A DNA stretch of 64,000 nucleotides. It comes from Perilla frutescens. Lineage: Eukaryota; Streptophyta; Magnoliopsida; Lamiales; Lamiaceae. The translations under genes were made by a program, and so were the position numbers. A model generated the notes under the pieces. It did no database searches, was not told where the DNA came from, and saw nothing but the letters and a program-made list of their open reading frames with translations. Where the stretch lies: the NCBI GenBank assembly GCA_026008535.1, contig BRKX01000014.1:44832506-44896505 (forward strand). Direction: 5' to 3'. This document shows, in pieces, positions 44,910 through 56,092 of the stretch. Numbering within the stretch: position 1 is the first letter of the stretch; the number at the start of each line of letters is the position of its first letter.

Positions 44910-46540
44910 TGTTGTTGACACGCTATTTATTAACAAATAATCGTACCGCAAGTGCACGATGTGTTTGTTATACTTAGGGGAGCAAGAGTATCGTATCCCA
45001 CAAGGACTGAAGCTCGATAAAATTACCAGATCAAAAAACAACTAAAATACCAATATCTAGACTTAAGAAATCAATAAAAGTAGAAAATGCAGCAAATAAA
45101 ATAAACTATAAATATAAAATTGCCTAAAAATAAATGAACACTTAACAAATAATGGAAACGGGAGATTCTGGGGATCATGCGCATACAACAGACATTAGAT
45201 TGATTTATTTCTTACTTAACCTTCGTTACTTCATTAAAGATGGGAAATCACTATTATGCTATCAGACTATTCGTAGAACACATGTCATAATATAGAAATA
45301 ACAAGCATGCACTTCACTGCGGTCGGTTCTTCACATACATTGTTACTCACAATCATGTTCCTTGGACTTAGATTCCTATACAACACTAGTTCACTGCGGT
45401 CAGTTCTTCCTAGTATCACATAAAATGATTCACCTATTTTATTGCACTAGTTAACCAGTCATCACGACTAGAATTTTCCAGTTAACTAGCTAGCATACAC
45501 ATGTTGTGGCCATCAACACACATATGAGAAATCCAAACTAGGCAATCAAATGCCCAATAATGAACGGAAAAATAATTCAATAAATCATAACATTCAATCC
45601 ATAGTACTAGCAAATCCTAGAATCCCTAAAATAATTTAGCTAGACATTCTAGAAATAAAATAAAATGAAGTTTGAGTCATCATAGAATTGAAATAAACGA
45701 CACCAGTGATCCTATGTAGCATTCAAATGTCTTCCATGATGAATTATTGCTCCACACGCCGAACTCTGCCTCTTCAACAGATTTGATAAATTTCTCCGAG
45801 TAAAGATGGTGCTGAACGCCTCCTTCGTCTGCTCGGGGTGTGTGGAAGTATATCAATGGTGTCTTAGAGTGTTTTTCTATGTTTGTGACTTGTGGTGCCT
45901 CTAAAAATCACGTCTCTCATGAGTAGATTATTGGAATTGTGTCTCTCATTAGGTCTGGAACCCTAATTATAAGTAAAACTCGTCCAAATGCGGAGCACAC
46001 AGCACCTGTTGACTAAGCTCAGTAGGTTGACCCATAGAGCTGTTTTTACACAGGGTCGACCCAGATGAAAAAGTATGGGTCGACTGGGCCCTTTATAATT
46101 TCTTCATGACATGGTAAGTCGACCCAATGCATTTTCGGACTGGGCTTTGGATTTTAACGGGCTTTTATTACTTAATCCACTCCATTAAGCTTTAATTAAG
46201 TCATTAATTAAGCCCAATATCTAATTAAATCATTCCTTAACTCTCTTCAGCCCTAAATTGATATTTTGCACCAAATATTCAACAATTTCGTCACTTTAGC
46301 TGCAAAACTCGCAAACACATTAAAAACATCAAATGATAAGAATTTAGACACAAAAGCTAGAATAGTGATAATGTACTTGGAAAAATCAAATACTGAAGTG
46401 ATTTATGATTTTTCATAAAGATGAATGACAATCAACTACTTATAACAAGAACAATGTAAAGCTCTTGATAAACTGTTCAGTGACACCATTGAGTAATTCT
46501 GAACCAACTTCAATGATTGGTGTCACGAAAGGCACTAACA
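44910..46540. mobile_element. LTR-like repeat J
   Basis: The left part has TGTTGTTGACACGC, then AATCGTACCGCAAGTGCACGA and TATCGTATCCCACAAGGACT, words I associate with a widespread plant LTR/repeat class. The right edge is GGCACTAACA, so the ends are TGTT...AACA. TATGC occurs two bases before the left end (44903-44907) and directly after the right end (46541-46545). No coding domain. The boundaries, especially the right one, are uncertain. Confidence 0.4.
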
Positions 46541-46650
46541 TATGCTACTTTCTAAACACATCTCATCTACTTTTATTAACAATTTGGATTCATAATTAGA
46601 ACTTAACCCCTTTCTCCGTCATACTCCAAATGTTATTTTAAAAAAAATGA

Positions 46651-46912
46651 CCTAAATTCTGAAATAAAAAAAATCCTAAATTGTAAAATCACAAAGATCA
46701 GAAATGTATAAATAGAATTATCACAACATTTAGAATACTACATTATGAAATTTTAATGCCCTACATTATAAAATGGTAAAGCCCTAAATTCTGAAATCAG
46801 AAAATCCTAAATTGTAAAATCACAAAGATTACAAATGTATAAATGGAATTATCACAGCAATTGAAATGCTACATTTTAAAATTAAAATGTCATAAATTAT
46901 AAAATCGTAAAG
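46651..46912. repeat. Tandem duplication, ~132-bp unit
   Basis: CCTAAATTCTGAAAT...TAAATTGTAAAATCACAAAG begins at 46651 and again at 46783. The two copies stay aligned to about 46912. Non-coding. Confidence 0.8.
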
Positions 46913-47941
46913 TCCTAGATACACTTACAAATAATCGATCGAACATCTGCGCTAGAGATGTTGATGATGTAGTGCCGGAGATGATTGAGGTGCCGATAAT
47001 GGCGATAGTTGCTGGTGGTGGTGGTGGTCGCACTACTTGCTGCGGCAATGACACTACTTGGTGCGGTGGCGGAGATTATTGATATATGTAGGGGGTGGCA
47101 GAGATGGTGGAGGCAACGGTTATGGGGAGAAGCACCGGTTGTTTGAAGATGAGGGATATGATCATGTCGTGCAGAGAGAAACCAAAGTGATCAACTGAGA
47201 AGCAGTGATGTTTTTTTTTAATATATATGGTCAGGTCGGGTCGGATCCGGGTCAGGTCAGGTGGAGATTCGTCTAACATAAGAGACCCATTAGACGGACT
47301 CATATAAAATTTTGTCTTTTCCCTTTTATTTTACCCTATTAGTGTTACATTTTGTCTTACACTGTAATAAAAAATTACATCTTCATTTATAAATAGTCAG
47401 GCATCAATTTCCTAGTTATGCAGCCTCCACGCGTGTTAATATATAATATATATAACTTACGCTAATCTTCTCTGAAGTACACACTATGCTTATTCATTAT
47501 AATTTTATTGTTTATTTTAGTATATTTTAGAGGTAATTAGTACTATATAAAAATACAATAATAAACAAAAAAAAAATTATCAGTAAAACATAATGAGAGG
47601 AGTAATAAAATTATTCTCTCTTATTTTCATAATGATTCATGTTTTAATCTCTTAATTTTGTTGTAAATTATTTGATATTTTACTTTTTAACACTCCCCTT
47701 CCAATTTTACCCCTTTAAAATCTTCTCGATCCATAAATTTGTTGAGAAAGTTAAAGAGATATAGATTACAATAAGAGAGAAATTAAGATATATTAGGAAA
47801 ATATAATTTAATAGGGAGAGAGGATATATTTAATATAATTATTAATTTTTGTTGTAAAACCTAACTAAAATATCAATCTTTCTGAAATTGGACCATAATA
47901 ATAAACATAGTACCTAGGTTCCACACGGAACAGAGTTCCAT
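46913..47941. other. Non-coding DNA upstream of the terpene synthase
   Basis: No gene is supported. A patch with (GGT)n and G-rich sequence at about 46960-47130 and a GGTCAGGTCGGGTCGG stretch near 47230 stand out from AT-rich surroundings. Confidence 0.5.
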
Positions 47942-48310
47942 TTGAATCAAATCACACGTATATGTATATACACACCCACACTATTTTTTTCGCTTACCAT
48001 GCCATACCATTAATTGGTTTGTTATCCTAGTACATTAATGAGTGTGCAAGCTAGGATGGTTAATTTGGGGGCTCATGGCATTAACTGGTCGGAAGTAGTA
48101 ATAACAAAAGTTAATACAATAAATCGAACATTAATGAACCAAATCAGACATGTATACACACACACACTGTTGTCTCGCTGACCATACCATACCATTAATT
48201 GATTTGTTATTCTACTACATTAACGAGTGTGCAAGCTAGGATGCATTGTTAATTAATTTGGGATCATGGCTTTACCTAATTTGGAAGTAGTAATAACCAA
48301 AGTTAATGCA
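47942..48310. repeat. 180-bp tandem duplication in the terpene synthase upstream region
   Basis: CATACCATTAATTGGTTTG at 48003 recurs at 48183 as CATACCATTAATTGATTTG. The flanking blocks repeat as well: AATCA-ACA-GTATA-CACAC before it and GAGTGTGCAAGCTAGGATG...GGAAGTAGTAATAAC...AAAGTTAAT after it. The second copy ends about 60 bases before the TATA box, so it duplicates proximal promoter DNA. Confidence 0.85.
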
Positions 48311-48369
48311 ATAACGACCCTAACATTTAAAATATTTACTTAGGTCATAAAAGCACTTATAATCTGAGA

Positions 48370-48391
48370 CCTATATATATATATAATATAT
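48370..48391 (+). promoter_or_regulatory. TATA box of the terpene synthase
   Basis: CCTATATATATATATAATA begins about 100 bases before the ATG at 48470. A transcription start some 30 bases downstream would lie beyond the in-frame ATG at 48392, supporting 48470 as the start codon. Confidence 0.6.
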
Positions 48392-48469
48392 ATGAGAATA
48401 TCAGAAACGAAAACCAAGAAATTAACAGAAAGCAACGAAACCAAGATTATAATTAAACAAGGCATAAAA

Positions 48470-50807
48470 ATGTTGAGCTTGAGCATAAGCATGCATGTAG
48501 CAATCCTTAACAAGCCATCTAATTATCTCCACAAATTGGGCAGGAGAGCTTCAAAGCAGCGCAGTAGTGCCTCTTCTAGTACTCGCCTCCGGGCTTCTTG
48601 CTGCTTACAACACGAGGTGGATTCTGCTGATCAAATCCGACGCTCGGGAAACTACCAGCCTTCCGTTTGGGATTTGAACTACGTTCAATCTCTCGACACG
48701 CACTATAAGGTAGCTAGGTCATTTTTCATGATTTACTATAAATATTATATACATCACTCTCAAATATTATCTATATATATATATATGTATGTATGTATAT
48801 GCAGGAAGAGAGGTACCTGAAAAGGCAAGCTGAGTTGATTCTGCAAGTGAAGATGTTGCTGGAGGAAAAAATGGAGGCGGTTCAACAGTTGGAGTTGATT
48901 GATGACTTAAAAAATCTAGGATTGTCTTATTTTTTTCAGGATGAAATTAAGGAGATGTTAAGTTTTATATATAATGAGCACACCTTTTTCCGTAGTAATA
49001 TTGAAGCAGAAGAAAGGGATTTATATTTTACGGCTCTTGGATTCAGACACCTCAGACAACATGGTTTCAAAGTCTCTCAAGGTGCTAATTAAAAAGTTCA
49101 TTAATGTTGCAAAATATTTATATTATATCTAAATTAATCTCTGAATTAATCAATTGCAGAGGTATTTGATTGTTTCAAGAACGAGAAGGGTAGTGATGAT
49201 TTCAAGCCAAGCCTTGCTGATGATACCAAAGGATTGCTACAACTATACGAAGCGTCTTTCCTATGGAGAGAAGGTGAAGATACACTAGAGCTAGCAAGGC
49301 AATTTGCCACCAAATATCTAGAGAAAAAACTTGATGAGGGTGGTGATGAAATAGATGAAAATCTATTATCATCTGTGCGCCATTCTTTGGATCTCCCGCT
49401 TCACTGGAGGATTCAATGGCTCGAGGCGAGATGGTTCTTAGATACTTATGCGAGGAAGCCCGACATGAATCCAACTATTTTTGAGCTTGCTAAACTCGAC
49501 TTCAATATTATTCAAGCAACATATCAAGAAGAGCTGAAAGATGTCTCAAGGTGAAGTCCGAAAAATATATCCAAAAACTTAGACATGCATATATATGATT
49601 CAAATTAAATAAATTGTTCTTTCTTTAATTTGATCATTTTATAGGTGGTGGAATAGTTCGCGCCTCGCTGAAAAACTCCCTTTTGTAAGGGATAGGCTTG
49701 TGGAATGCTACTTTTGGGCCCTTGGGCTCTTTGAGCCTCATCAATATGGATATCAGAGAAAAATGGCAACCAAGATTATCACTTTTGTAACAGTTATAGA
49801 TGATGTTTACGATGTCTATGGTACATTAGATGAACTACAACTATTTACAGACGCGATTCGAAGGTGAGTACATGTACCTAATATAGTAATATCATAGAAT
49901 CCAAGAATTTTTTATAATTCAGATCGATCAACATATATTTCAGATGGGATATTGAGTCAATGAGCCAACTTCCTTATTACATGCAAGTATGTTATTTGGC
50001 ACTCTACAACTTTGTTTCAGAGCTGGCTTACGATATTCTGAAAGACAAGGGTTTCATCAGCATTCCATATTTACAGAGATCGGTAATTTGTTTTTCTCTT
50101 CCGCACTGTTTCTGTTTAATGAATTGTCAAAGACTTATATAAATTATTGGGTGCAGTGGCTAGATTTGGTTCAAGGATTTTTTGAAGAGGCAAAGTGGTA
50201 CTATAGTGAACATACACCAAGCCTAGAAGAATATCTCAACAATGCCAAGATTTCAATATCGTCTCCTACAATAATATCTCAAGTTTATTTCACATTACCA
50301 AGCTCGACCACAGAGAAAACGGTTATCGAAAGCTTGTACAAATACCACCAAATACTTTACCTTTCAGGAATGATTTTAAGGCTTACGGATGATCTAGGAA
50401 CAGCACCGGTATACAACTAATTATTCAATAGACAACTTTAGTTAATTTTAGCTAGACTTACACGACCTTTATATGTATATAAATATTACCAATATTCCAT
50501 TTTTTTTTTGTTCTAGTTTGAGCTGAAGAGAGGCGACGTGCCTAAAGCAATCCAGTGCTACATGAAGGAAAGAAATAGTGGGGAGAAAGAGGCACAAGAG
50601 CACGTTAGATTTATGATTAGGGAGGCGTGGAAGGAGATGAACACGGCCATGGCGACTGGCTCACCATTTCCAGATGATTTGGTTGCAGCTGCGGCTAATC
50701 TTGGAAGAGCGGCGCACTTTATCTATTTTGACGGAGATGGTCACGGTGTGCAACACTCTAAAATACATCAACAGATGGCCGGCCTGCTGTTTGAGACATA
50801 TGCATGA
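48470..50807 (+). CDS. TPS: Terpene synthase, TPS-b (plastid monoterpene synthase), 7 exons
   Basis: Exons: 48470-48709, 48805-49081, 49160-49550, 49645-49863, 49944-50082, 50157-50408, 50517-50807. All introns are GT-AG and the sum is 1,809 bp, giving 602 residues with no stop. Residues 1-56 are S/R/K-rich and look like a plastid transit peptide. RRX8W is at R57-R58...W67, the mark of TPS-b enzymes that cyclise geranyl diphosphate. An RDR motif is at 318-320, the DDVYD metal-binding motif at 355-359 and the second metal site DDLGTAPFE at 500-508, across the exon 6/7 junction. LYEASFL in exon 3 is also typical. The seven-exon plan is that of TPS-b. The sequence strongly recalls Salvia sabinene/cineole/bornyl-diphosphate synthases. 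Residue I348, seven before DDVYD, is Ile as in sabinene synthase; 1,8-cineole synthases have Asn. The product is otherwise unproven. Confidence 0.95.
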
Positions 50808-51948
50808 GAAATCGGAGATTGCTGCAGCTGCTGCTGCACACATTTATGAGGCACTCTTTTGTGCATGTGGTGTATTAGCCTGACCCATTAGACATGCCCT
50901 GACCTAATAATAGATATCAGTCAAACAAAAAAAAAAATCAACAATTGTAGGCGCGTGGACCCCACACATGCCCACGCACAGCGCATGGATTATACGCGCC
51001 ATTTTTTTTTTCAATTTCATATTTTTTTCGATTTATTTTATTTTATTTGCAATTTTTCTGTTTTTCCCCCAAAATTATATACCCTAAAATATAAATAGTG
51101 AACCCTAAAATGGAAATTAATTAATTTAATTTTTTTGAAATAAATATAAAATATAACCCTAAAATTGATTTAATGAACCCTAAAATTTAAAGTGAATGAT
51201 TTCTTTTTTAAATTCGGTGACGCATGCAATGTATTCACCCGACGCTAAAACGTGAGCTCGTGCATAGCGCTCGATAATTAATTTAATTTATTCGAAACAT
51301 ATACAAATGGTAATTGAAAAGAAAAAAAATAATTTTGGAATTAGTGAACCCTAAAATAAAAGTGAATGAATTTAATATTTTTAAATAAATATAACCCCTA
51401 ATTGAAATTTATAACCTAAAAAAATAAAACATGAACCCTATAAAATACAACATAAACTCCTACTAAAAAATCTAAAAAATACTAAAAAAAAAAAATCTAA
51501 TAAAGCCCTAAAAAACCATGAACCCTAAAAAAACAAAAACTCCTAAACTAAAAACATTAATTGGAATGTAAAAAATCACAATTTGAACTACATAAACTCA
51601 TATAAGATAAGTACGTAGTAGACCGATTACTTTTCAATGATACATGTGATACTGTATGCCCCGTTTCTCCGTAGTATTTTTCCTAGAGCCTTATTGTCAT
51701 TAGAAGCTAAATGGAAGAGGCTAGGCTTCATAGGAGTTAAAATGAATGAATGTCGTAACTTTAATTGATCCATTTGTGCATTTAAATTCTTTTTGCATAT
51801 CAACATCTTTCAAAGGCATTGTTCGGTTAGTAAATTAATTTCCATACGTTTCATGGATTATCCCGGTATTTTTGATTTTCATGTTGGAGTTCTAACGAAT
51901 CCAATGGGTTGAAAGGTGCACTTTAAAAAAATTAATAGGGTGCAAAAT
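50808..51948. other. AT-rich non-coding DNA with repeated AACCCTAAA words
   Basis: This is the downstream flank of the terpene synthase. From 51070 to 51535 AACCCTAAA or CCCTAAAA recurs about seven times at irregular spacing within a degenerate ~240-bp repeat. No gene seen. Confidence 0.5.
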
Positions 51949-52766
51949 CACTAAAAGAAAAATGCTAATAGAAAATGGGTATTCCATGTTGTCTATAGAA
52001 ATTCTGGGCATTGTTAATAGAGGTATTGACTATTAGCGTGCGCTGATAGACAATGGCCATTAACCGTTGTCTATCTTTAAATAGATAACGGTTGGTTTGC
52101 CCGTTGTCAGTATTACCAATTGCCATAAAATAGACAACGTCCAATGTCTAAAACCGTTGTCTATTTTATAACAAACAACGATTATTATGTGAACTCGTCG
52201 TCTATTTAAAATTACACATCAATTTTTTTGACCGTTCTCTTTCAAAATTAATTTTGATTTTTTTTTTTCAATTTTTTTTACTATTTCAGCTTTACTTATT
52301 TATGAATTTCCTCAAAACAATACTATTTTATACTAAACAAGAATTTATTTCATGTAACAAAAAATATATAATGTTTATAGTACATTAGGTAACTTATCTA
52401 AAATAACATAAATATGAAAAAGATTAATATGCTTCAACATTTGTATAAGTTAAGAAGTGCGAGTACTCTTAAAAAAAATTCAGTACATGATCACTTCTCT
52501 TTCCTTATGCTCCTTCAATTGCCTCCTTTTAAGCATGATCACTTCATCAAATAACCTAAGTACAAAAAAAAGGTTCAGATGCGAAATATTTTTATAAAGT
52601 AAAAGACATCTCAGTACATATAATACCCTAATTATTTCAACAATAATTATTTCCATTAACCACTATTTGTCTATTTGGAGAGCACTGTCCATATGACATG
52701 ATTAATTGTTATTTAGGTATTTTATAAATTGCCAAATGCTAATACAAACTAATTACTAAGAGAAAA
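51949..52766 (+). mobile_element. CACTA (En/Spm-like) transposon left end
   Basis: Begins CACTAAAAGAAAAATGC, close to the usual plant CACTACAAGAAAAA terminus. The next 260 bases carry a subterminal array of GTTGTCTAT/ATAGACAA words in both orientations (about 51988, 52046, 52063, 52083, 52131, 52153, 52198). Non-coding AT-rich DNA follows to the insertion site of element G. I found no right end in the window. The stretch 56093-58281 is probably its continuation, cut by element E. Confidence 0.7.
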
Positions 52767-53063
52767 TGATAGAGTGAAGGCAAGTGACACAGAAAAACCA
52801 ACTATAATAGTATTAACTCCTCCGCAGAGGTCTATGGCAAGCCATCCAGAATAACCAAAGTACCAAAAACTGCTCAACAATATCTCACGAGAAAATATAA
52901 ATACTAAACCCTAAGTGACCTAAAGCCCATGCATTCATGGTGGACCTGACTCTATAAACATACTTGAATTAATAAATAAATACTAAATAATACAAATAAC
53001 TAATAACGAGCAATCCCTCGCTTGCAGCGCTCATAAACTATCCAGGGATGTTGCTTGCTATCA
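52767..53063 (-). mobile_element. Element G 3' LTR (minus strand)
   Basis: 297 bp, TGATAGAGTG to TTGCTATCA. Preceded by GAAAA (52762-52766), which recurs after the other LTR. Confidence 0.92.
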
Positions 53064-54140
53064 ATTGCCCCGCCGCTCGAAACAGCCTTGTCCTCAAGGC
53101 GGAAGTATGAGAACTGACCACGAACATCAACCACATCCATCCAAGTAGCCTCGTCTAAACCCAGCCCACTCTATTTGAGCAAAACTTGATCAATTTGCTT
53201 ATTCTCCCTAGTGACGTATCGTCGGTCTAGCACAGTTTCCGGAAAATATAGAGGATCAACAGATAAGAGATCAGTTGGAAATGTCGGAACAACCACTACA
53301 GCTCCAATAGCCTTTTTCAACAAGGAAACATGAAATACTGGATGCACACGCGAATCCGAGGGTAACTTCAAATGATAGGCCATGTTTCCCACACGGGCCT
53401 CGACTTCAAAAGGACCAAAGTAACGAGGCGCCAACTTGCGATTTGTAGCAGAAAATAGAGTTAGTTGGCGATATGGGTGGAACTTTAAGTATACCAAATC
53501 ACCCACTTGAAACTCAACATCTCGCCGATGTTTATTTACCTAGCCAACCATACGCATTTGGGCGCGCTCAAGATGAAAACGCAAGTGAGCCAACATTTTC
53601 TCATGAGACTTTAACGTATCTTCTAGGGCCTGTACTCGGACCTCGCCCGACAAGAAGCTATGCAAAATAAGTGGGGCACGACCATAGACCGCCTCAAAAG
53701 GTGTAGTACCTGTCGCCGTGTGGTAGCTCATATTAAGCAATATTCTGCCCAAGACAACCATTTACTCCAATGTTTGGGCCGTTTTGAGGTAAAACAACGA
53801 AGGTAAGTCTCAAGACAATGATTAACAACTTCCGTTTGGCCATCAGTTTCCGGATGATATGCAGAGCTCATCTTCAAGGTAGTTCCAGTCATCCGAAACA
53901 ATTCCTACCAGAAGAAACTAAGAAAAATAGGATCACTGTCAGATAGGATGGAACTCAGAATACTGTGCAATCTCACTACTTCACGAGTTAAAACCTCGGC
54001 CACTATCTTTGCCGTAAAAGGATGTTTTAGGGCTAAGAAATGGCTAGACTTCATAAAACGATCCACCACAACCAGAACACAATCTACACCACCTGACTGC
54101 GGTAACCCTGTGATAAAGTCAAGGCTAATATCTTCCCAAA
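53064..54140 (-). pseudogene. Element G integrase core remnant, C-terminus and chromodomain-like end
   Basis: Reads upstream to downstream on the minus strand. Core fragments are broken at 53762-54140. Then ILLNMSYHTATGTTPFEAVYGR (53540-53761) and GDLVYLKFHPYRQ with GPFEVEARVG and HPVFHVSLLKK (53171-53506), the GPY/F region that ends chromovirus integrases. After one stop the frame goes on with SGLGLDEATWMDV and a FRLEDKA motif, a diverged chromodomain-like tail. Stops at 53171 and 53540 and a frameshift make it inactive. Confidence 0.8.
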
Positions 54141-54141
54141 C

Positions 54142-54882
54142 TCAAGTAGGAATCGACAATGGTTGCAACAATCCTGCTGAAGATTTAGTCTCATATTTAT
54201 TTTTTTGACAGACCACACATGCTGCAACAAATTGGGTGACATAGTGGATCATTCCAGGCCAATAAACATTAGAAGCCAAACATCGATAAGTACGGAAAGC
54301 ACCAGCATGACCATCTGTGGGAGTGGTGTGGAACTCCACAATAAGTTTCGTGATCCACAGAGAATTCATGGGTATCACAAGGCGCCCTTTATAAAACAAG
54401 GTTCCATGCACCAAAGAATAGTGTTTGGGAACCGACTGACCTGTCTCGAGAGCAGACACAATTTTTGCAAGATGAGAATCAACACGGATGTCACGTTGTA
54501 AGGTTGGCCACTCGACCCACTGAGGTATGGAAACTTCTGCAAATTTTCTTTCTTCGACATGGCGCGATAAGGCATCAGCTGCTCGGTTTAGATTGCCCTC
54601 CTTGTAGACTATTGTGAAATCAAAGCCTAGTAGCTTAGCCGTCCAATTTTGTTGTGCCAGTGTAGTCAATGGCTGGGTTACTAAATGGCGTAAGCTACGT
54701 TGATCAGTACGGATAATAAACTGATGATCGAGTAAGTATGGTCGCCAATGCTGCACCGCTAGCACGAGAGCCATCAACTCCTTCTCGTAAGTGGACTTAG
54801 ATAACATATTGGCCGATAAACCTTTACTGAAATATACAACTGGTTGCTTTTCTTGCATTAAAACGGCCCCTTCCTCCGCCAT
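54142..54882 (-). pseudogene. Element G RNase H and integrase zinc finger
   Basis: A 246-aa ORF. RNase H reads QPVVYFSKGLS, STYEKELMALVLAVQHW, RTDQRSLRHL and NRAADALSRH. A linker leads to the integrase HHCC region with DGHAGAFRTYRCL, YWPGM and CVVCQKNKYE. There is no RT before it: the ORF starts at the RNase H boundary and gag lies directly upstream. Protease and reverse transcriptase were therefore deleted from this copy. Confidence 0.85.
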
Positions 54883-55071
54883 GTTACGAAAGCGTTGGCC
54901 ATTTCTAGGTGCAGAAGGAGCTGGAGAATATGAGGGCGTTATAACAGGCTATGGAGATGATGCATGTGAAACGGTCGGTAATGACCGTTGACTATAGGCG
55001 GGTTTAAATGGAATACTTCCATCAGGAACAACCTAGTTTGAAAAATTCGATGGCAGAAGGACATGATCAAG

Positions 55072-55909
55072 TCATCGCGCCATCTGAATTACAGCTGCAA
55101 AATCAGGAATCATGGGATCTTGAATATGTATTCGAATGTGTTTCTTCAAGCCGCCTAAAAAGAATCCCAAGTACTGAGCATCCAAAAATTCTGGCAATTG
55201 TGAAATTAGGCTTTCAAAAGCCGAAATATAATCTTCCAATGAACCTGTTTGTCGCAGGGAAGTGAGTGCTTCGTACCTATTCATTGTGGTTCCATCGCCG
55301 AAATGCCCCAATAGGGCACGTGAGAAACTAGTCCACTCTAACTTAGGGCTACGTCATAATAACAATTGAATCTATGGCACTGCAGGGCCACTCATAGTAA
55401 TTAAAGCCAACTTCAAGCATTGTTCCATTAGTGTTTCATGTGCGATGACGTATTGTTCAGCGCGCGCCAGCCACAACAGAGCATCAAACCCATCGAAACT
55501 CGGTAAATCCATTTTTTAGAGGACTTGCATTGGAGTAGTAGACTGGTCGTCCGTCTGGTGTCAGTCATGACTGCTGTCAGATTCTTCGCCGGTCGTCGAA
55601 TGCAATTTGATAGATAGCTTCTTCAAGATTGCATCCAACTTGGTGTCCGATGAGATTTTGGACGTCTGGATATCGCCCACAGCGATTATGAGATCCTCCA
55701 CCGCCTTCTCTAATCTCCCCAACCAATTCTCTATGGTCTGAAGTCGAGTTTCCATTCGCGTCTCCGGCATGTAGATCCGGCAAGTCGGACCAATTTGATA
55801 GAGTGAAGGCAGGTGACATAGAAAAACCAAAGATAATAGTATTAACTCCTCCCCAGAGGCCTATGACAAGCCGTCCAGAATAACCAAAGTACCAAAAACT
55901 GCTCAACAA
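55072..55909 (-). pseudogene. Element G gag remnant (Ty3/gypsy)
   Basis: Likely start at MPETRMETRLQTIE near 55770, giving a short coiled-coil-like N-terminus (55561-55770). After a broken stretch, gag resumes at 55072-55311 with TSLRQTGSLEDYISAFESL and FLGGLKKHIRIHI, the classic gypsy gag region. The zinc knuckle and protease are absent, lost in the same deletion as RT. Upstream residues in the longer frames fall in the LTR and are not protein. Confidence 0.75.
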
Positions 55910-56092
55910 TATCTCACGAGAAAATATAAATACTAAACCCTAAGTGACCTAAAGCCCATGCATTCATGGTGGGCCTGACTCTATAAACATACTGGAATTA
56001 ATAAATAAATACTAAATAATACAAATAACTAATAATGAGCAATCCCTCGCTTCCAGCGCTCATAAACTATCTAGGAACGCTGCTTACTATCA
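55796..56092 (-). mobile_element. Element G 5' LTR (minus strand)
   Basis: 297 bp, TGATAGAGTG to TTACTATCA, few differences from 52767-53063. Followed by GAAAA (56093-56097), an exact match to the left flank. Element G spans 3,326 bp. Confidence 0.92.

Noticed and set aside
48392..48469. Upstream in-frame ATG of the terpene synthase (26 extra residues)
   Set aside because: It overlaps the end of the TATA-like run, so a start from that box would exclude it. The residues are lysine/glutamate-rich and unlike a transit peptide.
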